Made by a program: the position numbers and the translations under genes
Origin: an uncultured Prevotella sp.
GTDB lineage: Bacteria; Bacteroidota; Bacteroidia; Bacteroidales; Bacteroidaceae
Assembly (NCBI GenBank): GCA_905235905.1
Contig: CAJONO010000167.1
Span: 1 to 32,115 of the forward strand
Length of the DNA stretch: 32,115 nucleotides
Direction: 5' to 3'
The notes under the pieces: generated by a model
What the model saw: only the letters and a program-made list of their open reading frames with translations
Databases searched by the model: none
What the model was told of the DNA's origin: nothing
Shown here: piece after piece, positions 19,339-28,706 of the stretch
Position numbering within the stretch: position 1 is the stretch's first letter
Layout: the number at the start of each line of letters is the position of its first letter

Positions 19339-21258
19339 TTAACGTAGCATATACCACCACTTAAAGGGTCGGTCATTGTAGAATGTCTGGTTGGTGGGGT
19401 CGTAGAAACCTCCGTGGGGGAGCATAATCAAGCCTGGCTGACCCGCATACCTCGTGTCTATACTCGGATTCGAAGGCAGGGCATCGACCACATGGAACTG
19501 GCCATGGGGCACAAGCAGGATGCAGTCTATGCGCATGGTGCGCTGGTACTGGTTGTTGTTCTGTCGGTTGGTAACCTTCGTCTCTACAGTGAGCGTGGCC
19601 TGCATCTTCTCGTCGTCCAGGTCGTATGTGCTGTGTCCGAACTTGTAGTCCTCGGCCAAAAGCAGATAGTCGATCGTGTCGACGCGGGTGACGAACTCTT
19701 TGGCCTTGCCGGTTTCAGGGTCTATGATTTCCTCACTACCACTATCGGGGCAGAAGATGCTGCACTTCAGCTTCACCGGCAGACGTGCCTGTGTGGTGGC
19801 ATTGCTGTCGTTGGCCAGTGCGGGAACGGTGACCAGATAGATGTCGTAGCCTACGTTAGAGAGCACGTTGGGCAGGCGGAATGTCACCCAGTGGTCGACC
19901 GATGTCTTGTTGGGCTCGAACTCGACAAATGAGTTGCTCCATACCTTGCCGTAGTAGTTCTTGATGTCGCTGGTGACATAGCGGGTGACAGGAGTGACGG
20001 TGGCTACGGAGTCGTCTTTCTCCTTCACCTTTCTCATGTCCTTGATGGCGTTGCGGCCTTCAGCCTCGACAATGATGTACTGGTTGAAGGTGTTCAGCTT
20101 GTTGATGTTCCATGTGTCCTTCCTGGCTTTCTGAATCTTACCGTTGCTGCAACTAACGATGTCGGAGGCATTCTGGTTGAGTACGCCCTTGGCGCCTTTC
20201 GGCATGTAGTACTGGTAGTACTCGAAGGGCAGGCCCCACGCGGCCACGCGATAGGTGTAGTTCTTCAAGGCGTTGACCGACAGGGCCGAGTCCTGCAGGG
20301 CCTCTTCGCTGTTGAAGGTCGAGCTGAAGGTGGTACCGCGCAAGATGGCCAGTCCCGTGTTGGTGTAGATCATCGAGTCGCGCTTGCTCACTCGGCTGGG
20401 ATAGTTGAAGTAGGAACTATATTCGGCCTGCAGGCTGTCCCACAGCTCGTTGGTGGGTGCCACCATCGTGTAGCTACTGTCCTCGCTGTTCAGGATGCCA
20501 AGATAGTCGAAGAGCTCGTTTTCCTGTCTGAACACCGAGTCGAGATACTGCGTCTTACCGTTCACGATACTGCCAGCTACGCTGAGCGTGGGCTGGAACT
20601 CCTTGTAGTAGAATCGGGGATAGGTGCGCCCGCTGAGCAGGAGGTCGCCCGAATAGAGGAATTTGCGCAGGGAGTCGAGTTCGGCATCCTTGCGGAGATA
20701 CTCGAACACGTTTGTCATGTACGACACTTTGTTCTTCACAACGAACAGAACGCCATTGCTATAGAGCTGGTTCTTGGTCTGGAAGGACACACCGTCGATG
20801 TTGTCGCTCTTCAGAACGGCATACTTACCGTTCATCAGGACGATGGAGTCGTTGGTGTTCTCGCTGACGGAGTAGTTGTAGAGGGCTACATGGTTCTGGA
20901 TGAACTCCTTGTAGACGGTGTTGTCGTCTTCAGTGACCCCGGCATTCTGCTGTGTCTTATAGTCGGCAATGAGCGCCTTGGCCTCAGTCTCGGTGAAACT
21001 GTCATTAGTGGGTGCAAAGACGGTGAACATCTGGCTGCCGTTGAGCGACTTGGCAAAGTCGCAGGATTCAATCACCAGGGCAAAGTTGCTCAGGTTCTTG
21101 TCGGCCTTGATGGCCTGCCATAGCGTACCTTCATGCACTTCGCCAGAGCCGAGGGAGTTGTAGTGTTCGTCCCATTTATCGGTGCAGGCGGTGATGGCTG
21201 CGGCAACACCGCAGACCATCAATCCCACACTGATATATTTGTTTATCTTGCTAATCAT
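19339..21258 (-). CDS. Fasciclin (FAS1)-domain lipoprotein, 639 aa
   Basis: Lipobox GVAAAITACTDKWDEHY; FAS1 motifs MFTVFAPTNDSFTETEAKALIADY and YTMVAPTNELWDSLQAEY; unidentified beta-rich C-terminal region. Confidence 0.85.
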   Translation of the reverse strand: MISKINKYISVGLMVCGVAAAITACTDKWDEHYNSLGSGEVHEGTLWQAIKADKNLSNFALVIESCDFAKSLNGSQMFTVFAPTNDSFTETEAKALIADYKTQQNAGVTEDDNTVYKEFIQNHVALYNYSVSENTNDSIVLMNGKYAVLKSDNIDGVSFQTKNQLYSNGVLFVVKNKVSYMTNVFEYLRKDAELDSLRKFLYSGDLLLSGRTYPRFYYKEFQPTLSVAGSIVNGKTQYLDSVFRQENELFDYLGILNSEDSSYTMVAPTNELWDSLQAEYSSYFNYPSRVSKRDSMIYTNTGLAILRGTTFSSTFNSEEALQDSALSVNALKNYTYRVAAWGLPFEYYQYYMPKGAKGVLNQNASDIVSCSNGKIQKARKDTWNINKLNTFNQYIIVEAEGRNAIKDMRKVKEKDDSVATVTPVTRYVTSDIKNYYGKVWSNSFVEFEPNKTSVDHWVTFRLPNVLSNVGYDIYLVTVPALANDSNATTQARLPVKLKCSIFCPDSGSEEIIDPETGKAKEFVTRVDTIDYLLLAEDYKFGHSTYDLDDEKMQATLTVETKVTNRQNNNQYQRTMRIDCILLVPHGQFHVVDALPSNPSIDTRYAGQPGLIMLPHGGFYDPTNQTFYNDRPFKWWYMLR

Positions 21259-21293
21259 AACTATAAACTATTAACTGTTAACTATAAAACTGC

Positions 21294-23468
21294 TTACAGA
21301 TCGTCTTCCATAGCTCCATCTGCATCGATAGCGTAGACGCTGCTTGGAACCATCTCGAAGAAGTCAAGCATGAACTCGTTGTTGTTTCCTTGCTTACCGT
21401 CGGAAGCCACACGGAACCGCACGTAGTGGTCTTTTGTGGCATCGATGTAGCCCTGATAGAGAATTCGGCGATAGGTGCGGTTGTTACCCAAGAAATAGTC
21501 CTTTGTCTTAGAACCCGGAGCGAAATGGTACTGGCTGCGCCCGTCACGATAGGCACTCAGGTTTCTCAGCAGTTTCTGCTCCTCAGCTTTCTCCTCATCA
21601 TCATGGGCATTGTACTTTGCAAGTGTCTCGTCAAATTCGAAACGGTCACCCAGATAGAGTTCTGAATCCAGATATTTCATCATGTCCAAGGGGATACCCT
21701 GCGGAATGCCGTCGAAGTAGGCCTGCATCACGCCACGGGTCTCGATGGCGCAGAAGCCCAGACGCAGCTGATAGTTACCCGACTTGGGCACGGGTGGGAT
21801 GCGGAAGGTGAAGTCATAGTCGCCGAAGAGGTTCCACTCGTCGCCCTGCCATGACCAGAAGCCACTATGAGGACGGCGCATCACCACATAGCAGTTGGTG
21901 AAGGTGACACCGTCGAGATAGCCCAGCGGGAAGTAATAGTTCTTACCGTTCTTCGGTTCATTGGAGTCATCAGGAGTTGTATTGGAGTCGTCGACCTTAT
22001 AATTGCCTTTCTGACGGATGCCTTGGGTCATCACCTCAGGGAATATGGTCGAGAAGTCCATGCGGATACGCATGTTCTGCACCTTATCCTGCACACTCTT
22101 GCTGAACACCACGAGGTTGTCGACGTAGAAGTAGTGACCGTTGAGCGCATCGTGGATGTTTTCGGTTTCAATCGTGTTGTCGACCAGCGAGCCGCGGAAA
22201 ATGTATTCAGGTGCGGCATAGCGGCGGTTGATGAAATGACGGCCTACGTAGGCGGCATCATCACCACGACAGTCCTGGCCCTGCTCGTTCTTATTCATAG
22301 TGAGCATCTCAACCTTGAGCATGGTGTGAGGCAGTAGCGTCTGGAACCATTCAATTGGGTTGATAAGCTTAGAGTCTTGACCAAAAGGCTCTTTCATTTC
22401 ATCGGTTATCAGAGCCGACAAGTCACTGGTGCCTGCCACGTAGCGGGTCATGATATGATACTGCACGAATCGCTTCAATGGGTTGACATCGCAAGTCAGA
22501 CTGTCAAAGCTGTGCTCTGGCTTGTTTGCGTCGTCCGGGTAAACAGGGTCGTAAATCTTGCAAGCCAGGTCATACATGGCATAAAGCTCGCCCTTAGTGG
22601 TATCGATATCCGTGATGCTAAGCTCACCATCGTGATAGCCTTCACTGAAAATCTTCCGATAGATAGAGTCTGGTTCGACGAAGGCCGTAAATCCATACTT
22701 CTTGGTGTCGGGCACCCAGCCCACTTCGTTCCACGTGTGCGACTTGTAGTAGTACTTGGGATAGTCGTTCTTGTTGTAGTCGGGATCCTCCACAAGCGCA
22801 ATCTGCTCCCTCACACCTGTTTTTACAAGTGCTTCGTAGAAGATGCTGATGTTCTTGTTGTCGCGCAGGATGTCATTCACATAGCTGTTCGATTTCTCGA
22901 TGACCATATTGACGGGCTGCACAATGCCGTTCTCGACAGAGTCGTTCTGGTGGATGATGTTGCCATTCTCCATCACTTTCTCGAAAATGATATGTGCCAA
23001 TCCCTCGATATACACGACGGCATTGCTGTCGTTGTCGACGCCCTGCGATGTGGCCAGATAGCGGCCCAGCATGTTGGGTGTGGGAATACGGTCGACGCTC
23101 ATCTCATAGGTACTGTAGAGGTTGGCAATCAAGTGTGTACGTGCGATGGTGTCGCAGTCGGGATCACTAAGCTCGTCGACAGATGTCAGTCCACGACTCA
23201 GCAGGAAGCTGTCAACAGCCTCGTTCGACGGTGCGAAGCAGGTGTACTGGCCGTAGGTGGACAGTAAATCCATCAGATTGGCACGTTCCACAATCTTTGC
23301 AAACTCACTGAACTCATCTCGGTTCTTCAGGTAGTCGCTCATCATCTCGCCCGTAAACGTGTAGAAGTTCTCGCTGTCGGGCTCGTCAGAGCAACTGGTC
23401 AGCGGTTCTGTGGCCATCAGGGCAGCCAGGGCCATCAATGCTACTCGTATGTTATTCTTAATATTCAT
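21294..23468 (-). CDS. Fasciclin (FAS1)-domain lipoprotein, ~724 aa
   Basis: Start at M11 of the ORF: MNIKNNIRVALMALAALMATEPLTSCSDEPDSENFY (lipobox with acidic +2/+3 residues); FAS1 MDLLSTYGQYTCFAPSNEAVDSFLLSRG; unidentified C-terminal region. Confidence 0.85.
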   Translation of the reverse strand: MNIKNNIRVALMALAALMATEPLTSCSDEPDSENFYTFTGEMMSDYLKNRDEFSEFAKIVERANLMDLLSTYGQYTCFAPSNEAVDSFLLSRGLTSVDELSDPDCDTIARTHLIANLYSTYEMSVDRIPTPNMLGRYLATSQGVDNDSNAVVYIEGLAHIIFEKVMENGNIIHQNDSVENGIVQPVNMVIEKSNSYVNDILRDNKNISIFYEALVKTGVREQIALVEDPDYNKNDYPKYYYKSHTWNEVGWVPDTKKYGFTAFVEPDSIYRKIFSEGYHDGELSITDIDTTKGELYAMYDLACKIYDPVYPDDANKPEHSFDSLTCDVNPLKRFVQYHIMTRYVAGTSDLSALITDEMKEPFGQDSKLINPIEWFQTLLPHTMLKVEMLTMNKNEQGQDCRGDDAAYVGRHFINRRYAAPEYIFRGSLVDNTIETENIHDALNGHYFYVDNLVVFSKSVQDKVQNMRIRMDFSTIFPEVMTQGIRQKGNYKVDDSNTTPDDSNEPKNGKNYYFPLGYLDGVTFTNCYVVMRRPHSGFWSWQGDEWNLFGDYDFTFRIPPVPKSGNYQLRLGFCAIETRGVMQAYFDGIPQGIPLDMMKYLDSELYLGDRFEFDETLAKYNAHDDEEKAEEQKLLRNLSAYRDGRSQYHFAPGSKTKDYFLGNNRTYRRILYQGYIDATKDHYVRFRVASDGKQGNNNEFMLDFFEMVPSSVYAIDADGAMEDDL

Positions 23469-23474
23469 AGTCTT

Positions 23475-23515
23475 AAATCTCCAATTTTCAATTTTCAATC
23501 TTCAATTTCTAATCC
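23475..23515. repeat. Heptamer-type AT-rich repeat at the SusD/FAS1 junction
   Basis: CAATTTT CAATTTT CAATCTT CAATTTC TAATCC, 7-bp period. Confidence 0.8.
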
Positions 23516-25269
23516 TACTTGGCTTTCTCCATACTGGTACTTTCACCACTGCCGAAGGCTGGGTTGGGCTCCAAGTTAGAGTTCACTTTCATTTCTTCAT
23601 TGTTATAGGGCCAGAAGATGGCATCCATTTTCTTGAAGAAGTTCGGCACATACGACTTGTTCACATCATCGCGGTTGGTAACTGCGTTAATGATGGTGCT
23701 GGTATTTCCGTCGCGAAGTGAATAGCGGACGAGATCGTAGTAGCGCTTGCCTTCGAACATCAGTTCGCGCTGGCGTTCACGCATCACCAGACCCTCCATC
23801 AAGCTCTTGGTGTTGTAATTGCCGGGCTTCAGCGTGTCGGCATCGGTCAGGATAGCCTTGCAGATGGAGCGCTTGTTGATGGCGTTGACGAGGCGGAAAG
23901 CCTTTTCGAGCAAGGGCTTGTTGGTCTCAATGACAGCCGAGTCGCTACCCTCAATCATTTGCTGACAGAGAGCTTCAGCCTCTAACAGCATGATGTCAGG
24001 CAGACGGTAGATAATCCACTGGCTCGAATTGTTGTCCTTGGCATACAATGAGCCACTCATTTTCGGACTGCTGGTGTTGGTGGCATCTATAGTCAATGAC
24101 CTTACCGCCATCTTTACTACCTGCTCGTCATCGGTACTGCAATTGCTGTAAAGGCGGGAGTCAATCATCTTGTTTGCATCTTCGAAAATGGTACGGTTTG
24201 TCGTCGAGGTAATATCTTCCATGACAAGTGTAGACGGTTTCAGGAATCCCGAAGTAGAAGAACTGCCAAACATGGCCTGAACTGCCGAATTGGAAAGCAT
24301 GCCTGATGTCGAGGGGCTGTTGTCGTAGTTCAGCTCGAAGATGGTCTCCTTGCTGGCTCCTTTGACAAAAATGGCCTCGTATGCATCGCCGAAATAGTTG
24401 CCCGTGATGGCATCGTTTTCAAGTGGGAAGCCGTTGAGACGAGCCTCAATCGTCGATTGGCTGTTGAACCTGGAGCTCTTGCTACGATTTTCCTCCTCCA
24501 TGTCTTTCAACTCCTTGGTTACCATTTCGGCATACTTGATGCAGTTGTCGTAGTCCTTCTTCCAGAGATACATCTCGCAAAGCATGGCATAGATGGCATT
24601 GCGGGTGATGCGTCCTGTCTGGTAGCGGGGCTTGTTTTCAGGATAGCGGCTCACAGCATCGCCCTTCACCCGCTCCAAGTCGGAAATCAGACTGTCGAGC
24701 ACGGTCTCGAAAGGTGTTGCCGGCAAGTCCATCTTCTGGTTGTCGTCGGTGAAAGCTTCAGTAGAGTAGGGCACGTTGCGGAATGTGCGGATGAGATAGA
24801 AGTAGCAGAGGTCGCGCAGAGCCGACACCTCGGCAATGGTAGCCTTCAGGTCGCCCTCGGTGTAGCCCGGGTCGATGGCTGCCACGCCAGGAGCATACTT
24901 GATGACCGTGTTGCAGCGGTTGATGACATCATAGAATCCGTCCCAATTGGTGTAAGAGTTTTTGGCGTTGATGTTCTCACGCAGAACGTTATAGAGATTA
25001 AGATCTTCGTTCTGAACATTCGAGCCTGCCTGCACGTTGTCGCTGCGCACCTCGCCCCACACCATCATGCGGCGGCGTACGCCATCGCCTTGCAGGGCCG
25101 AATAGCAGCCGGCAACAATGTTGTCGACGTCGGCTTTTTCATTCCAGAAATCTTCCAGGATGATTTCATTCTGCGGCTTGATTTCAAGGAAGTCAGCACA
25201 CGACGTGAAACCACTGACTACGCAGATTGCACCGATTATTTTATAATAATTCTTTTTCATGATCTTCAA
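23515..25269 (-). CDS. SusD/RagB-family outer-membrane lipoprotein
   Basis: MKKNYYKIIGAICVVSGFTSCADFLEIKPQNEIILEDFWNEKADVDNIVAGCYSALQ; C-terminal RERQRELMFEGKRYYDLVRYSLR. Confidence 0.95.
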   Translation of the reverse strand: MKIMKKNYYKIIGAICVVSGFTSCADFLEIKPQNEIILEDFWNEKADVDNIVAGCYSALQGDGVRRRMMVWGEVRSDNVQAGSNVQNEDLNLYNVLRENINAKNSYTNWDGFYDVINRCNTVIKYAPGVAAIDPGYTEGDLKATIAEVSALRDLCYFYLIRTFRNVPYSTEAFTDDNQKMDLPATPFETVLDSLISDLERVKGDAVSRYPENKPRYQTGRITRNAIYAMLCEMYLWKKDYDNCIKYAEMVTKELKDMEEENRSKSSRFNSQSTIEARLNGFPLENDAITGNYFGDAYEAIFVKGASKETIFELNYDNSPSTSGMLSNSAVQAMFGSSSTSGFLKPSTLVMEDITSTTNRTIFEDANKMIDSRLYSNCSTDDEQVVKMAVRSLTIDATNTSSPKMSGSLYAKDNNSSQWIIYRLPDIMLLEAEALCQQMIEGSDSAVIETNKPLLEKAFRLVNAINKRSICKAILTDADTLKPGNYNTKSLMEGLVMRERQRELMFEGKRYYDLVRYSLRDGNTSTIINAVTNRDDVNKSYVPNFFKKMDAIFWPYNNEEMKVNSNLEPNPAFGSGESTSMEKAK

Positions 25270-25301
25270 TTTTCAGTTTTTCAATCTTCAATTTTCAATC
25301 T
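25263..25301. repeat. AT-rich heptamer-like repeat at the SusC/SusD junction
   Basis: CTTCAATTTTCAGTTTTTCAATCTTCAATTTTCAATCT. Confidence 0.75.
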
Positions 25302-25304
25302 ACG

Positions 25305-28300
25305 TTAGAAGTCGACAGTCACACCCAGTGTGTAGGAACGTGAGCGCGGTGTCTGGGCATTGTCGATGGCAGGACTGTAGCCGCCAGCCGAGATGTCGGG
25401 GTCGACGCCGGAGTACTTCGTGAGAACAAACGGGTTGTTGATTGAAGCATAGAAGGATATGCGGTTCAGGCCAATCCATGTGAGGTACTTCTTCTTCACG
25501 GTGTAGTTCAGCTGTGCATAGCTCATGCGCAGGTAGGTACCATCCTCAACGAAGCGGTCGCTAATCAGAGTGTTGTAGTTGCTCGACGAGCCGAACATGG
25601 CGCGGGGAATCGAGGTGACGTCGCCTTCCTTGCGCCAGCGATAGTTCACGGCCTGCGACTGGTTGTCGTTGCCAGTCATGGCTTCTGCACGCAGGCGGGC
25701 CATGTTGATGATCTTGTTGCCCACACGATAGGTGAACTGTGTGGAGAGACGCCAGTCGCCATAGGTGAACGAGAAGCCGAAACCACCGGTGAGCTTAGGC
25801 AGCGACGAGCCTAAATAGGTAATGTCGAGTGCGTTAATCTGGCCGTCGTGGTTGATGTCCTCGTAGATGGCATCGCCACCGTTGAAGCCGGGATAGCTGC
25901 CGTCGTGGCCCGTACCGTCGATGCGGTAGTCGTAGCGCATGCGCAGAGGAACGTTGTTGGCATCGACAATCACGTCGCCGTCGGCATTGGTGGCCACGGG
26001 AGCCGTCTTGCCCTCGGCACGGAAGTTGCGGTAGTATTCGATAACCTCTTCCTTTGACATGCCGGCCACGGCGTTCTTGAAGGTGTTGTAGTTATACTGG
26101 TAGACACCCTGGTATCTGAAACCGTAGATGGCGCCGAAGGGGTTGTGCAACTGCACACGCTGCAGCGTCTCGGCGTTGGCATAGCCGTAGGTAGAGTTCA
26201 GGTTGTTCAGGATGTATTCGTCCATCTCCAGAATCTCGTTGCGGTTGTTACCGAAGTTACAGTTCAGGTCCATCACGAACTTGCCTGCCTTCACCAGACG
26301 GTTGGTGTTGATGTGGAACTCCCAACCCGTGTTGCGCATCTTACCGCTGTTGTGGTAGGGCACGGTCATATAGCCGGCATTTGAAGGAATGCGGTAGTTG
26401 GACATGAGCATGTCGGTGGTCGTCGAGTTGTATGCCTCGACAGTGAGGTTCAGGCGCTCGTCGAAGAAGTGGATGTCAAGACCGAGGTTGTAGCTCGACA
26501 CTTTCTGCCATTTCAGGTCGGTAAGGCGGATGTTCAAGGGTCTCATGGCTGCCATGTCGATATAGCGCGAGGCCGAGCCGTACTTGGAGGTGTACAGATA
26601 GTTCTGGTTGGGCTGGTTACCCACGCGGCCCCATGACGGACGAATGGCAAACGTCGACAGGACGGGCTTGAGGAACTGCATCCAAGGCTCGTCGCTCATA
26701 ATCCATTTCAGTGACACGGAGGGGAAGTAGCCCCAGCGGTTGCCCGGACCGAACTTGGTGGTACCATCCATACGGACGGTGGCATCGGCAATGTAACGTC
26801 CCTTATAGGCGTAGTGGGCCGAGAAGGTGTAGTACATGGAGCGCCACTGGTTATAGCCCGATGCGGGGGTGTCGATCAGACCGCCTGCCGAAGGGCTGGT
26901 GATGGTGCCGTTGGTCGATGGCAGGCCGTAGCCGCTGGTCGACTGGCTGCTCGACGAGCCTGAGGTGAGTTCGAAGCGTCCCATCACCATGGCCGAGTGG
27001 TCTTTGTTGACAAAGGCGGGAATCAGGGTCAGCGTCTGCTTCGTGTTGAACGACACGCTCTTCGACGAACCGGTATAGGAGGTGTTCACCTTGTCTTCCC
27101 AGTTGATGGTCTTCAGCTCCTGCGGATAGAAGGAGTCGTCATACTGGTTGAAGATGTTCATATAGACGGAGCCGCGCCAGTTCAGCTGCCAGTGGTCCTC
27201 GTCGAGGCCGAGCAGCTGGTAGTTGATGACCAATTCGGGCGACATGTCGTAGGTGCGGCGCTCGTTCTTGGCCAGATGGGCCGAAGCCACGGGGTTCACG
27301 TAGGTGCGCTGGTCGTGCTCGAAGACGCTCGAACCGATGTAGGGGCCGCTCTGTATCATATTATAATAGGTAGAAGTGTTCTCGCCGGTGACGGGGTCCT
27401 TCTCGTAGATACTCATGTTGGGCATCTTCTTCAGGGCGATGGCCAGCAGGTCGTCGCTGTTCATCTTGTTCTTCGTATAGGTCAGGGCGAAGTTGGTCTG
27501 CACACGTATGCGCTGGCTCACGTTGTAGTCGAGGGCCACACGGGTGGAGAAGCGGTTCAGCTTCTGCTCGATCATCGTACCTGTCTCATGGTCGAAGCCG
27601 CCGCCAATGCGGAACGAGGCTTTCTCACCGCCACCCGAGATGGTCACGTAGTGGTTCTGGCGCAGACCCCACTGTGTCACGGCGTCGCGCCAGTCGGTAT
27701 TGTCGCGATACTGCCGCCACTCCGAGAAGCCGCCGGTCTCGTCGAGATAGTTGATTTCGGGGATGCGGTTCTGGTTGGAGGCGTTGTCGTCCTGGCGGGG
27801 GTTGAAGTAGGCCTCCTTCAGCATCATGGTGTAGTCGTCGCCGCTCAGCAGGTCGTAGCCCTTGGGCTGATAGGTGCCGGTGAGCTTGAGCGAGTAGGTC
27901 ACTTTGGGTTTACCGCGGGCACCACGCTTGGTGGTGAGCTCGATGACACCGTTACCACCCTGCGAACCGTAGACGGCCGTTGCGGCGGCGTCCTTCAGCA
28001 CGTTGATGGTGGCAATGTCCTCAGGGTTGATGTTGAGCAGCTCGGCAAACTTCTCGTCGTTGGCACCGGCCATGTCGAAATTGTCGAGGTTTACCTCGCG
28101 GATGTTACCGTCGACCACGATCAGGGGGTTCGAGTCGGTGAGCGTCGAGAGCGAGCCGGCACCACGCAGACGCATGGTTGAGCCCTTGCCCAGGTCACCG
28201 CCTGCCACGATGTCGAGGCCGGCGATACGGCCCTGCAGGGCCTCGTCGACGGTGGTGATGCCTAAGCCCTCGAACTCTTTCATCGAGATGCTCTGGGAAG

Positions 28301-28688
28301 CGTAGGATATTTCGCGTTCAGGAATGGGCAGACCGTTACCCTGTGCGCGCTTCTTCGACTTCACCACGACTTCCTTCAGCTGTGTGGCCGATTTCATGGT
28401 AATGTTGTAGGTCGTGCGGTTGATGGCGTGGGTCTCGGTCTTCAAGCCTACATAGCTGAAGCGAATCTTGTCCTTCTGGTTGCGGATTTTCATCGTGAAG
28501 TTACCGTTCAGGTCGGTAACAGCCGACTCGATGATACGGCCTGTAGCGTCGATTTCGCACACCGTAGCACCCATCAGCGGGCCCATGTCGTCGCTCAGCG
28601 TACCGTGGACCGACGTAATTGTCTGTGCGCTGACTGTCGTCGTGGCAATCAGTGCCAGTGTCATAATGATGGCTTTTAGTATTTTCAT
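25305..28688 (-). CDS. SusC/RagA-family TonB-linked outer-membrane protein
   Basis: SVHGTLSDDMGPLMGATVCEIDATG; ALQGRIAGLDIVAGGDLGKGSTMRLRGAGSLSTLTDSNPLIVVDG; TINVLKDAAATAVYGSQGGNGVIELTTKRG. Confidence 0.97.
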   Translation of the reverse strand: MKILKAIIMTLALIATTTVSAQTITSVHGTLSDDMGPLMGATVCEIDATGRIIESAVTDLNGNFTMKIRNQKDKIRFSYVGLKTETHAINRTTYNITMKSATQLKEVVVKSKKRAQGNGLPIPEREISYASQSISMKEFEGLGITTVDEALQGRIAGLDIVAGGDLGKGSTMRLRGAGSLSTLTDSNPLIVVDGNIREVNLDNFDMAGANDEKFAELLNINPEDIATINVLKDAAATAVYGSQGGNGVIELTTKRGARGKPKVTYSLKLTGTYQPKGYDLLSGDDYTMMLKEAYFNPRQDDNASNQNRIPEINYLDETGGFSEWRQYRDNTDWRDAVTQWGLRQNHYVTISGGGEKASFRIGGGFDHETGTMIEQKLNRFSTRVALDYNVSQRIRVQTNFALTYTKNKMNSDDLLAIALKKMPNMSIYEKDPVTGENTSTYYNMIQSGPYIGSSVFEHDQRTYVNPVASAHLAKNERRTYDMSPELVINYQLLGLDEDHWQLNWRGSVYMNIFNQYDDSFYPQELKTINWEDKVNTSYTGSSKSVSFNTKQTLTLIPAFVNKDHSAMVMGRFELTSGSSSSQSTSGYGLPSTNGTITSPSAGGLIDTPASGYNQWRSMYYTFSAHYAYKGRYIADATVRMDGTTKFGPGNRWGYFPSVSLKWIMSDEPWMQFLKPVLSTFAIRPSWGRVGNQPNQNYLYTSKYGSASRYIDMAAMRPLNIRLTDLKWQKVSSYNLGLDIHFFDERLNLTVEAYNSTTTDMLMSNYRIPSNAGYMTVPYHNSGKMRNTGWEFHINTNRLVKAGKFVMDLNCNFGNNRNEILEMDEYILNNLNSTYGYANAETLQRVQLHNPFGAIYGFRYQGVYQYNYNTFKNAVAGMSKEEVIEYYRNFRAEGKTAPVATNADGDVIVDANNVPLRMRYDYRIDGTGHDGSYPGFNGGDAIYEDINHDGQINALDITYLGSSLPKLTGGFGFSFTYGDWRLSTQFTYRVGNKIINMARLRAEAMTGNDNQSQAVNYRWRKEGDVTSIPRAMFGSSSNYNTLISDRFVEDGTYLRMSYAQLNYTVKKKYLTWIGLNRISFYASINNPFVLTKYSGVDPDISAGGYSPAIDNAQTPRSRSYTLGVTVDF

Positions 28689-28706
28689 ACGTTTGTTCCT
28701 CCTCTG

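Noticed and set aside
26997-28181. 394-aa plus-strand ORF
   Set aside because: Antisense to the second SusC; same shadow composition.
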